A stretch of 13,249 nt of DNA from an uncultured Lysobacter sp. GTDB lineage: Bacteria > Pseudomonadota > Gammaproteobacteria > Xanthomonadales > Xanthomonadaceae. The notes under the pieces were generated by a model that worked only from the letters and a program-made list of their open reading frames with translations, was not told the origin of the DNA and made no database searches. Positions 7,282-13,249 of the stretch are shown here, in pieces. Within the stretch, counting starts at the first letter, position 1. Every line of letters starts with the position of its first letter. The DNA lies in contig CAMLHR010000008.1 of assembly GCA_946479915.1 (NCBI GenBank), positions 1-13,249 of the forward strand, written 5' to 3'. A program made the position numbers and the translations under genes.

Positions 7282-7793
7282 GCCTCGATGCGCGCGTGCG
7301 CGGCATCCGCGGCGGCGCGGTCACCCGATCCGAGCCACGCCTGCCAGGCGGTGGCCCAGTGCCGGCGGCACAACGGCCCGACCTGCGAGCCGAGCGCGAA
7401 CGCGCGTTCGGCCAGGGCCGCCGCCTTCGCGAACTCCGCGGAGAGGAGCGCCACTTCGGCCCGCTCCTGCAGCAGCGCGGGGTCGTCCGGCGTGATCGAA
7501 AGCGCCTCGTCGAGCGCCGCGGCCGCCAGGTCGAGCGCGCCCTGCGCCTGCCAGGCCGCCGCCCGGTCGCGCAGGTCGGCGGTGGCGGGGTCGCGCAACG
7601 GCCTGACGGCGAGTTCGGTGTCCCCGGGCGCGCCCTCGGCGTGCACGATGGCGAGCATCTGGTCCGGCGCGGAGGACGTCAACGGCGCGGGCCGAGGCGC
7701 AGGCGCCGGCGCGGTCGCGCATCCGGCGAGCACGCTCGCGGCCAGCACGGCACCGCACCACGCGCGCCGCGAAAGCGGCTCACACCGGGCCAT
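7251..7793 (-). CDS. TPR lipoprotein, putative LpoP-type activator of PBP1b
   Basis: This is a 180-residue lipoprotein. The signal peptide has a hydrophobic core (CGAVLAASVLAGC) and a lipobox LAGC with the lipidated C25. The +2 residue is Ala, so sorting to the outer membrane is expected. A Pro/Ala linker (about 26-42) is followed by helical repeats that read as TPRs at about 73-105 (AAAALDEALSITPDDP) and 106-137 (AAALAERAFALG), plus a third helix pair to the end. C142 and C172 could form a disulfide. The ATG overlaps the mrcB stop (TGATG), so it is co-translated with PBP1b. P. aeruginosa LpoP, as I recall, is a TPR lipoprotein encoded next to PBP1b that activates it. The gene context and architecture here fit that role, but I have not aligned the sequences. 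A generic TPR lipoprotein is the alternative. Confidence 0.8.
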   Translation of the reverse strand: MARCEPLSRRAWCGAVLAASVLAGCATAPAPAPRPAPLTSSAPDQMLAIVHAEGAPGDTELAVRPLRDPATADLRDRAAAWQAQGALDLAAAALDEALSITPDDPALLQERAEVALLSAEFAKAAALAERAFALGSQVGPLCRRHWATAWQAWLGSGDRAAADAAHARIEACRLDRPARY

Positions 7794-10249
7794 CAGTCGT
7801 CCATTGCCTCTTCGTAGGCGTCCTCGCGCTCGCGCTCGCGGTCGCGCTGCCGTTCGGCGGCCTCCTCGGCGCGCTCCTCGGCACGCTCGCGCGCGCGCTC
7901 CCCGCGATCGTCGTCGCCCCAGCCGAACCAGTCGCGCCAGCTACGCCCTTCCTCGCCGTCGTAGTACGGATCCGGCGAGTAGTACGAGCACCCCTGGTAC
8001 GGCGGCACGTAGCCGGCCACGAACGCGAAGCGGCGGGCGTCCGGACAGCTTTCGTCCGTGCTGTGCGACCCGACGACCCACGCCCATTCGAGGCCCTCGC
8101 TGCCGACGTCGAGCGGCGCGCTCGGCAGCCGCCCGAAGATGCCGGACCACACCCGCATCGCGCCGGTGGCGCCGTACAGCCCGGTGGCTTCGTTCTGGTC
8201 GTTGCCGACCCACACGACCGCGAGGTGGTCGCCGGTGTAGCCGGCGAACCAGCTGTCGCGGCCATCGTTGCTCGTGCCGGTCTTGCCCGCGGGATGCAGG
8301 CCGCCCAATCCGTCGCGGACGAGCGCACGCCCGGTGCCGGCCTGGACCGCATGCTGCAGCGCCAGCGTCACCAGGCGCGCGGCGATCGCGTCGCCCTCCT
8401 GCGCCGGCGCGGGCGCGTTGTCGTACCGGCTCAGGGCGTTGCCCTCCCCGTCCAGCACGCCGCGCACCGCGCGCAACGGCTGGATCTCGCCGCCGGACGC
8501 GAGGAACTGGAAGAGCTGCGCCATCGCATACGGGCTGGTGTCCGTCGCGCCCAGGATGAGCGAAGGATTCGGGTCCGCCTCGATGCCCGCCAGCGTCCCG
8601 ATCAGGTCCGCGATGCGCCGCGGATCGACCTGCATGCCGACGCGCACGGTCGCCTGGTTGTACGACTTGGCCAGGGCGTCGATCAGCCGCACGGTCCCGT
8701 GGCTGCGACCGTCGGAGTTGTCCGGGCTCCACTGCCTGCCGGTGTCGAGGGTGACGGTGACGTCCGAATCGTCCACCCAGCTGGCCAGCGACCAGCGGTC
8801 CGGCTGGGCGAGCGCGAGCAGGTACACGAAGGGCTTGATCAGCGAGCCGACCGGGCGCTGCGCCTCGACCGCGCGGTTGAACCCGGGCCGGGCGAAGTCG
8901 CGGCTGCCGACCACGGCGATGACCTCCCCGCTGTGCACGTCGGTCATGACCAGCCCGGTCTGCAGCGGCGGGCGGTCGGCGTTGTCCAGCGCCTCGAGCG
9001 TGCGCTTCACCGATCCTTCCGCGTACGCCTGCGCCGACGGCGACATCGAGGTCATCACCCGCAGGTTGGCGCCGGCGAGCGCGTCGGCCGGGTAGTCGCG
9101 CGCGAGCTGCCGCCGCACCAGGTCCACGTACGCCGGGAAGCGGTTGGCGGAATGACCGGGCTCCTCGGTGACGCCCAGCGGCGCCTCGAGCGCGCTTTCG
9201 TACGTGGCGCGGTTGATCAGCCCGGTCTCGAGCATGTCGCCGAGCACGACGTTGCGGCGCTCCTTCGTCGCCTCCGGGTTGCGCCGCGCGTTGTACACGG
9301 ACGGCCCGTTGATGATGCCCACCAGCAGCGCGATCTGTTCGGTCGTCAGGTCGCGCAGGTCGCGGCCGAACCAGAACTCCGCGCCCGCGGCGACGCCATG
9401 GATCGCCTGCGCGCCGCGCTGCCCCAGGTACACCTGGTTGAGGTACGTCTCCAGGATGGTGCGCTTGTCGTAGCGCGCCTCGATGAGCACCGCGTACAGC
9501 GCTTCCTTCGCCTTGCGGGTGTAGGTGACCTCGTTGCCGATGCCGAGCAGGCCGCTGCGGGCGAGCTGCTGGGTCAGCGTGCTCGCGCCCTGCACCGTCT
9601 CCCCGGCCTTCAGGTTCGCCCAGGCCGCGCGCAGGATGCCGCTGATGTCGATGCCGTGGTGGTCCTTGAAGTCTCGGTCCTCGACCGCCTGCAACGTCGT
9701 GACGAGCAGTTCCGGGACTTCCTCCAGCTGGACCAGGCGACGCTCTTCCTGCTGCTGCCCGTAGAGCGTCGCGATCCGCGCCGGGTCCAGGCGCGCGGCC
9801 TCGAGCGGCCGCTGGCGCGCGGCGTCGGACAGCGACGCGACGCGGCCGCCCGAGAGGCGCACCTCGATGCGGCTGGGCGCCACCGGGCCGTCCACGTCGT
9901 CGAACCCCCGGCTGGCGATCAGCCAGCGGCCGCCGTCGCGGAGGTAGGTGCCCGGGCGGACGCCGGCGCCATCCTCGCGATAGCCGGCCGCGTCGAGCTC
10001 CGTCTTGAGCGTCTGCGCGTCCATCGCCAGGCCCGGGCGCAGCGCGAGCGGCCGCCCGAAGACCCGCGTCGGCAACTGCCACTGCAACTGCCCGAAGCGC
10101 TCCCCCACCTGGTGGTTGAGGTAGAGCATGTAGGGCACGAGGAAGCCCGCCGCGAGCCCGCCGGCCACCAGGACGGCAGTGATCAGCCGCCTGCGCCATG
10201 CGCGGGGGAAACGGAAGCGTGCGGCGGCGTGGGGTCGTTGACGGGACAT
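7793..10249 (-). CDS. mrcB: Bifunctional penicillin-binding protein 1b
   Basis: PBP1b is a class A PBP that polymerises lipid II into glycan chains and cross-links peptides in the periplasm. The 818-residue product has a basic cytoplasmic tail and a membrane anchor at about 21-44. A UB2H-like region follows at about 60-150, then the GT51 domain with catalytic E190 (AVEDRDF), GASTLTQQLARS at 221-232, KAKEALYAVLIEARY and YLNQVYLG. The transpeptidase domain carries the SxxK motif S469-L-I-K472, SYN at 529-531 and KTGTS at 656-660, so both active sites look intact. Residues past about 713 form an unusual tail: C735 and C754, an acidic/aromatic stretch, then an Arg/Glu-rich helix to the end. The ATG at 10249 gives the usual short N-terminus (AGG 6 nt upstream), although the frame stays open far upstream. 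It heads the mrcB-lipoprotein-yoaA-tsaB unit. Confidence 0.96.
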   Translation of the reverse strand: MSRQRPHAAARFRFPRAWRRRLITAVLVAGGLAAGFLVPYMLYLNHQVGERFGQLQWQLPTRVFGRPLALRPGLAMDAQTLKTELDAAGYREDGAGVRPGTYLRDGGRWLIASRGFDDVDGPVAPSRIEVRLSGGRVASLSDAARQRPLEAARLDPARIATLYGQQQEERRLVQLEEVPELLVTTLQAVEDRDFKDHHGIDISGILRAAWANLKAGETVQGASTLTQQLARSGLLGIGNEVTYTRKAKEALYAVLIEARYDKRTILETYLNQVYLGQRGAQAIHGVAAGAEFWFGRDLRDLTTEQIALLVGIINGPSVYNARRNPEATKERRNVVLGDMLETGLINRATYESALEAPLGVTEEPGHSANRFPAYVDLVRRQLARDYPADALAGANLRVMTSMSPSAQAYAEGSVKRTLEALDNADRPPLQTGLVMTDVHSGEVIAVVGSRDFARPGFNRAVEAQRPVGSLIKPFVYLLALAQPDRWSLASWVDDSDVTVTLDTGRQWSPDNSDGRSHGTVRLIDALAKSYNQATVRVGMQVDPRRIADLIGTLAGIEADPNPSLILGATDTSPYAMAQLFQFLASGGEIQPLRAVRGVLDGEGNALSRYDNAPAPAQEGDAIAARLVTLALQHAVQAGTGRALVRDGLGGLHPAGKTGTSNDGRDSWFAGYTGDHLAVVWVGNDQNEATGLYGATGAMRVWSGIFGRLPSAPLDVGSEGLEWAWVVGSHSTDESCPDARRFAFVAGYVPPYQGCSYYSPDPYYDGEEGRSWRDWFGWGDDDRGERARERAEERAEEAAERQRDREREREDAYEEAMDD

Positions 10250-10288
10250 GCGATGCCTGGGCCCGCGGCGGCAGGCAGGTGGGGATGC

Positions 10289-10294
10289 GACAAT
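10289..10294 (+). promoter_or_regulatory. Possible extended -10 for the glycosyltransferase pair
   Basis: TGC at 10286-10288 followed by GACAAT at 10289-10294 forms an extended -10 of a type common upstream of xanthomonad genes. No convincing -35 lies at the expected distance. A start near 10301 would leave about 100 nt before the TTG at 10403. Prediction only. Confidence 0.3.
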
Positions 10295-10313
10295 GCGATC
10301 GCGCGAGCGGCCG

Positions 10314-10319
10314 AGTCTA
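10314..10319 (-). promoter_or_regulatory. Possible -10 element for the mrcB operon
   Basis: On the minus strand TAGACT (4 of 6 to consensus) occupies 10319-10314, inside GCGTTAGACTCGG, about 65 nt before the mrcB ATG. There is no good -35. It lies about 20 nt from the plus-strand -10 at 10289-10294, so the two divergent promoters would overlap. The interval 10250-10402 holds nothing else I can support. Confidence 0.25.
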
Positions 10320-10402
10320 ACGCAGCCAACTGCCGCGCCAGGCCCTGGCGGACGCGGCCGTTCCCCGGCTGTCGCCGTTCGTTCACATGGATACCCGACA
10401 CC

Positions 10403-11686
10403 TTGCCGATCGCCGCCGGATTCCACCTGGGACGACTGCGTTCCCGCCTGAAGCGACTGTTCGCCGGCATCGCCGCGCGCGGGTGGCTCGCGACCCTGCG
10501 CGGCATCGCGGGCCGTCGCGGCGCGACATCGGCGGCCGGGACCACGCCGGCGCCCGGGTCCGACGACGCCCGCCCGGCCCCGCGCGGGCCGCGGCTGCTG
10601 GTCGTGGACGTGGACGTGCCGCATCCCGACCGCGACTCGGGCTCGGTGCGATTGTCGAACCTGCTGCGGCTCCTCGTCGCGGAGGGCTACCGCGTGACCT
10701 TCTTCGCGGACGACGGCCACCGGGAAGGCGCGGATGCGCGCGCGCTGCGCGCGATGGGCGTCGACGTCGCGACGGAACCCGCCCTGGCCTGGCTGCGCCG
10801 GCACGGGGCCGGGCTGCAGGGGGCCATCCTGTGCCGGCATTTCGTCGCAGGCCACTGGGTGCCCGCCGTCCGGCACTTCGCGCCCGGCGCGCACGTGGTG
10901 TTCGACACCGTCGACCTGCATTTCCTGCGCGAGGCGCGCCAGGCAAGCGTGACCGGCACGCGCGGGACGCAGCGCCGCGCGCTGGCGACGAAAGCCTCGG
11001 AACTGGCGCTCGTCGGCGCCGTGGACACCACCTGGGTGGTGAGCGCCGACGAGCAGCGGATCCTCGCGGAAGAGGTGCCGGGGGCGCGGGTGGAAGTGGT
11101 GTCCAACACGTTCGGGCACGCCACCGCCGGACCGGCCTTCGCCGATCGCCGGGACCTGCTGTTCGTCGGCGGCCACCGGCATCCGCCCAACACGGATGCG
11201 GCGTGGTGGCTCGTGCGCGAGATCTTCCCCGCCATCCGGCGGCAACTGCCGGACGTTCGCCTGCACCTGGTCGGGGCCGATGTCCCGCGCGACCTGCGCA
11301 CCGCTGCGGAGGCGACCGGCGGCATCGTCGTGCATGGCCATGTCCCCGACCTCGCGCCGCTGCTCGCGGGCTGCCGCGTCGCCATCGCACCGTTGCGCTT
11401 CGGGGCGGGCGTCAAGGGCAAGGTGAACCTCAGCATGGCCCGCGGCCTGCCCGTGGTCACCACGCCCTGTGGCGCGGAGGGCATGCACGTGCGCGACGGC
11501 GTCCACGCGATGGTCGCGTCCGATGCCGGGTCGCTGGCAGCCGCGGTGGTGCGCGTGTACGGCGATCCAGTGCTCTGGGAGCGGCTCGCGGCCAACGGAC
11601 TGGAGAACGTGCGGCGCCATTTCTCCTTCGAGGCCGCGCGCGCGGCGTTGCGCAGGACGTTCGCGGCGGAGGCGGGCGCGCCGTGA
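10403..11686 (+). CDS. Glycosyltransferase, GT4-like (start uncertain)
   Basis: This is probably a retaining GT-B glycosyltransferase acting at the cytoplasmic face of the inner membrane on a surface glycan; donor and acceptor are unknown. From the TTG at 10403 it has 427 residues. A basic, amphipathic N-terminal stretch (RLRSRLKRLFAGIAARGW) could dock to the membrane. It is followed by a linker and then the catalytic start RLLVVDVDVPHPDRDSGS at 64-81. The C-terminal half has the Rossmann segment LLFVGGHRHPPNTDAAWWL at 252-270 and the donor-site region GAGVKGKVNLSMARGLPVV at 334-352. In that loop the Glu common in GT4 enzymes (K-x-x-E-x-x-A) is L343, as in the KGKxN subgroup. The start is poorly supported: no ATG lies in this frame near the conserved region, and the nearest in-frame ATG, at 10253, lies before the predicted promoter. 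The stop overlaps the next gene by GTGA. Confidence 0.8.
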   Translation: MPIAAGFHLGRLRSRLKRLFAGIAARGWLATLRGIAGRRGATSAAGTTPAPGSDDARPAPRGPRLLVVDVDVPHPDRDSGSVRLSNLLRLLVAEGYRVTFFADDGHREGADARALRAMGVDVATEPALAWLRRHGAGLQGAILCRHFVAGHWVPAVRHFAPGAHVVFDTVDLHFLREARQASVTGTRGTQRRALATKASELALVGAVDTTWVVSADEQRILAEEVPGARVEVVSNTFGHATAGPAFADRRDLLFVGGHRHPPNTDAAWWLVREIFPAIRRQLPDVRLHLVGADVPRDLRTAAEATGGIVVHGHVPDLAPLLAGCRVAIAPLRFGAGVKGKVNLSMARGLPVVTTPCGAEGMHVRDGVHAMVASDAGSLAAAVVRVYGDPVLWERLAANGLENVRRHFSFEAARAALRRTFAAEAGAP

Positions 11687-12945
11687 GGATCCTGCTGCTC
11701 GCCTACGAGTTCCCGCCCAGCCCGTCGCCGCAGTCGCTGCGCTGGGCGTACCTGGCCCGGGAACTCGCGATGTCCGGGCACGAGGTGCACGTGTTGACCA
11801 TCGACCTGGGCGGCAGCACGCCCGGCCTGCCCGCACTGCCGGCGGGCGTCCACGTCCACCGGACGCACGCCGGACCGGTCCGCGGGCTGCTCGCCGCGCG
11901 CCGCAACCGGCGCGAGCGGGACGGCGTGGCGCCCGCATCGCCGGCGGCCCCGGCGTCGCGCGGCGGCTGGACGCAGCGCGCCTGGATGCTGCTCCAGGAT
12001 GTCGGGGCGCGGGTCTGGTTCCCCGACCTGCGGGGCGAATGGCAACGGCCGGCGGCACGCGCCCTGCTTCCGCTGCTCGACCGGGTGGCGCCCGATGTCG
12101 TCGTCAGTTCCCATGAACCCGCCACGACGCTCGAGCTGGGGCTGGAGGCAAGCCGCCGCGGCCTGCCCTGGGTCGCCGACATCGGCGATCCTGTCCTCGC
12201 CCCGTACACGCCCGCGCGCTGGCGCCGGCGCGCCGCGCGGCTGGAAGCGGAGGTCTGCGCACGCGCCGACCGCATCCTCGTCACCACCGCGACGGCGGCG
12301 GCGCTGATGCAGGCCCGGCACGGACGTTCGCAGGGCGTGCACGTGATCACCCAGGGATTCGACGACCGGTTGCCGGGCGCGGCGCCCATGGAACGCGGGC
12401 CGGGCGTGCTCGACGTGCTCTACACCGGCAGCTTCTATGCGTTCCGGCGTGCAGGCGTCCTGGTCGACGCGGTCATGCGCACGCCGGGCGTCCGCCTCTC
12501 CATCGCCGCCGTGACGCTGCCGGACGACGTGCTGCGGGCTGCCGCACGGGCGCCCGACCGCATCCGCCTGCTCGGCTTCCTGCCGCACACCGGGGCGCTC
12601 GCGCGGCAACGCGCGGCGGACGTCCTGGTCAGCATCGCCAACCGCGATCCGTGCCAGGTGCCCGGCAAGGTGTACGAGTACTTCGGGGCAGGCCGCCCGA
12701 TCCTCCACGTCCACCACGGGGAAGACGACGCAGTGTCGCGTCTCCTCGCCGAGCGCCGGCGCGGCGTGGGCTGCCACGACGATGCCGACGCCATCGCGGG
12801 GGCGCTCGGATCGCTGGCGCGCGCCAAGCAGGACGGGCGCCTCGAGGAAGGGTTCGACCTGTCGCCCGGCGCCGTCGCCGACTACGGCTGGAGCCACCTG
12901 GCCGGCCGGCTCGAGGCAGTCCTCGCCGCCGCCGCGGGCCGCTAG
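11683..12945 (+). CDS. Glycosyltransferase, GT4-like
   Basis: This is a second GT-B enzyme of 420 residues, starting at a GTG (11683) that shares bases with the preceding stop (GTGA), so it is almost certainly translationally coupled. The N-terminal half begins RILLLAYEFPPSPSPQSLR at 2-20, the pattern of the Glyco_transf_4-type acceptor domain, and contains VVVSSHEPATTLELGLEA at 139-156 and VADIGDPVLAPYTP. The C-terminal half has LDVLYTGSFYAFRRAGVLVD at 243-262 and the nucleotide-sugar region QVPGKVYEYFGAGRPIL at 325-341, where E332 takes the place of the conserved Glu. No signal peptide or membrane span is seen. Product, donor and acceptor are unknown. No flippase, polymerase or sugar-nucleotide gene is in the window, so the pair may decorate an existing lipopolysaccharide, pilin or exopolysaccharide. 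Confidence 0.88.
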   Translation: MRILLLAYEFPPSPSPQSLRWAYLARELAMSGHEVHVLTIDLGGSTPGLPALPAGVHVHRTHAGPVRGLLAARRNRRERDGVAPASPAAPASRGGWTQRAWMLLQDVGARVWFPDLRGEWQRPAARALLPLLDRVAPDVVVSSHEPATTLELGLEASRRGLPWVADIGDPVLAPYTPARWRRRAARLEAEVCARADRILVTTATAAALMQARHGRSQGVHVITQGFDDRLPGAAPMERGPGVLDVLYTGSFYAFRRAGVLVDAVMRTPGVRLSIAAVTLPDDVLRAAARAPDRIRLLGFLPHTGALARQRAADVLVSIANRDPCQVPGKVYEYFGAGRPILHVHHGEDDAVSRLLAERRRGVGCHDDADAIAGALGSLARAKQDGRLEEGFDLSPGAVADYGWSHLAGRLEAVLAAAAGR

Positions 12946-13249
12946 GCGCGGCGCGCGTCCTCGACGCCGGGCAGCGCGGAAAGCTTCCCGAGCAACGTGG
13001 AGAGTTGCCCGAAGTCCTCCACCCGCAACCGCATGCGCAGCCGGACGCGGCCGTTGCCGCCGGCGTCGTCGCCATGGATCTCGCCCACGTGGACGTTCGC
13101 CTGCGCGACCGTGTTCGTGACCTCCTTCAGCAGCCACTTGCGATCCAGCGCGAGCAACTGCACGTCCACCTCGTGGCTGCCGCTCGATCCACCCCACTCC
13201 ACCGGCAGCCGCCGCTGCCGCTCCTGCGGGCAGTTTGCTCGCTGCTTCG
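12942..13249 (-). CDS. relA: RelA-type (p)ppGpp synthetase, C-terminal ACT domain (runs off right edge)
   Basis: Only the last 101 or so codons are in the window. The reading starts CPQERQRRLPVEWGG, the linker that precedes the RelA ACT/RRM domain. It continues HEVDVQLLALDRKWLLKEVT, NTVAQANVHVGEIHGDD, RLRMRLRVEDFGQLSTLLGK and LSALPGVEDARRA before TAG. E. coli RelA ends in the same way (LGKLNQVPDVIDARRLHGS), and the DR-x-LLK/RD-x-T pattern is the ACT signature. RelA makes (p)ppGpp on stalled ribosomes, and this C-terminal domain takes part in ribosome contact and self-control. SpoT is the alternative, but the ending and the DFGQLSTLLGKL segment fit RelA better. The true start lies beyond the right edge. 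The stop codon shares CTAG (12942-12945) with the convergent glycosyltransferase. Confidence 0.85.
   Translation of the reverse strand, partial: KQRANCPQERQRRLPVEWGGSSGSHEVDVQLLALDRKWLLKEVTNTVAQANVHVGEIHGDDAGGNGRVRLRMRLRVEDFGQLSTLLGKLSALPGVEDARRA

Noticed and set aside
7821..7880. Short tandem-like repeats (TCGCGC/GCTCGC) at the end of mrcB.
   Set aside because: They are explained by alternating Arg and Glu codons in the charged PBP1b tail rather than an independent DNA repeat.
5707..8559. Long plus-strand open frame of 950 codons opposite yoaA, the lipoprotein and mrcB.
   Set aside because: Composition is Arg/Gly/Ala/His-rich with no domain motifs, which is typical of shadow frames in GC-rich DNA. 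The minus strand carries three recognisable genes.
10295..10302. GCGATCGC octamer in the mrcB-glycosyltransferase intergenic region.
   Set aside because: A single 8-bp palindrome in GC-rich DNA is expected by chance, and no second copy or spacing suggests an operator.
7793..12058. A 1421-codon minus-strand frame that would extend PBP1b far upstream.
   Set aside because: Everything before the ATG at 10249 is antisense to the glycosyltransferases and low-complexity. The normal PBP1b N-terminus with its membrane anchor begins at 10249.
10387..12945. A single 852-codon open frame from the ATG at 10387, in frame with the second glycosyltransferase.
   Set aside because: Its first half reads as Arg/Ala/Gly-rich shadow protein opposite a frame with clear glycosyltransferase motifs. 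The real second gene starts at the GTG at 11683.
10687..13197. Long minus-strand open frame of 836 codons opposite the glycosyltransferases.
   Set aside because: It shows no recognisable motif and covers two genes with clear GT-B signatures plus the relA end in another frame.
1..13249. Possible mobile element, CRISPR array, toxin-antitoxin or defence system.
   Set aside because: No inverted-repeat-bounded transposase, no regularly spaced repeats, no tRNA or attachment-like duplication, and no small toxin-like gene pair was seen. All genes fit chromosomal core functions apart from the glycosyltransferase pair.

Overview
The window is GC-rich chromosomal DNA (roughly 70% G+C by eye) from a gammaproteobacterium, most likely of the Xanthomonadaceae/Lysobacteraceae (Lysobacter/Luteimonas-like). 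The evidence is the type IV pilus chemotaxis set pilG-pilH-pilI-pilJ beside gshB and a TonB3-type protein (as around PA0406-PA0411 of Pseudomonas aeruginosa), a yoaA-tsaB pair, and protein sequences close to pseudomonad/xanthomonad versions. This placement is inferred from gene order and motifs, not from a database search. Coding density is very high: no gene-free stretch exceeds 300 bases, and I see no RNA gene, insertion sequence, CRISPR array or prophage remnant.

Layout. (1) 1-2538, minus strand: pilG, pilH, pilI and the first 354 codons of pilJ, which runs off the left edge. Together these form the input side of the Pil-Chp system that controls twitching motility. (2) 2539-2731: divergent promoter region with a good minus-strand -35/-10 for pilG and a weaker extended -10 for gshB. 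(3) 2732-4587, plus strand: gshB (glutathione synthetase) and a TonB3-like energy transducer, overlapping by ATGA. (4) 4589-10249, minus strand: a four-gene, head-to-tail overlapping unit, mrcB (PBP1b), a TPR lipoprotein, yoaA (DinG/XPD-like Fe-S helicase) and tsaB (tRNA t6A biogenesis). The lipoprotein next to PBP1b is most simply read as an LpoP-type outer-membrane activator of PBP1b. (5) 10250-10402: a second divergent promoter region. (6) 10403-12945, plus strand: two translationally coupled GT4-type glycosyltransferases of unknown product. (7) 12942-13249, minus strand: the C-terminal ACT domain of a RelA-type (p)ppGpp synthetase, whose stop codon shares the palindrome CTAG with the stop of the second glycosyltransferase.

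Functionally the window joins surface and envelope processes: type IV pili (Pil-Chp, TonB3), peptidoglycan synthesis (PBP1b and its putative activator) and surface glycan assembly, with housekeeping genes between them. I found no clear candidate for a wholly undescribed system. The points most worth checking are the PBP1b/TPR-lipoprotein pair, the orphan glycosyltransferase pair with its uncertain start, the two convergent junctions that leave no room for ordinary terminators, and the unusual charged, two-cysteine C-terminal tail of PBP1b.
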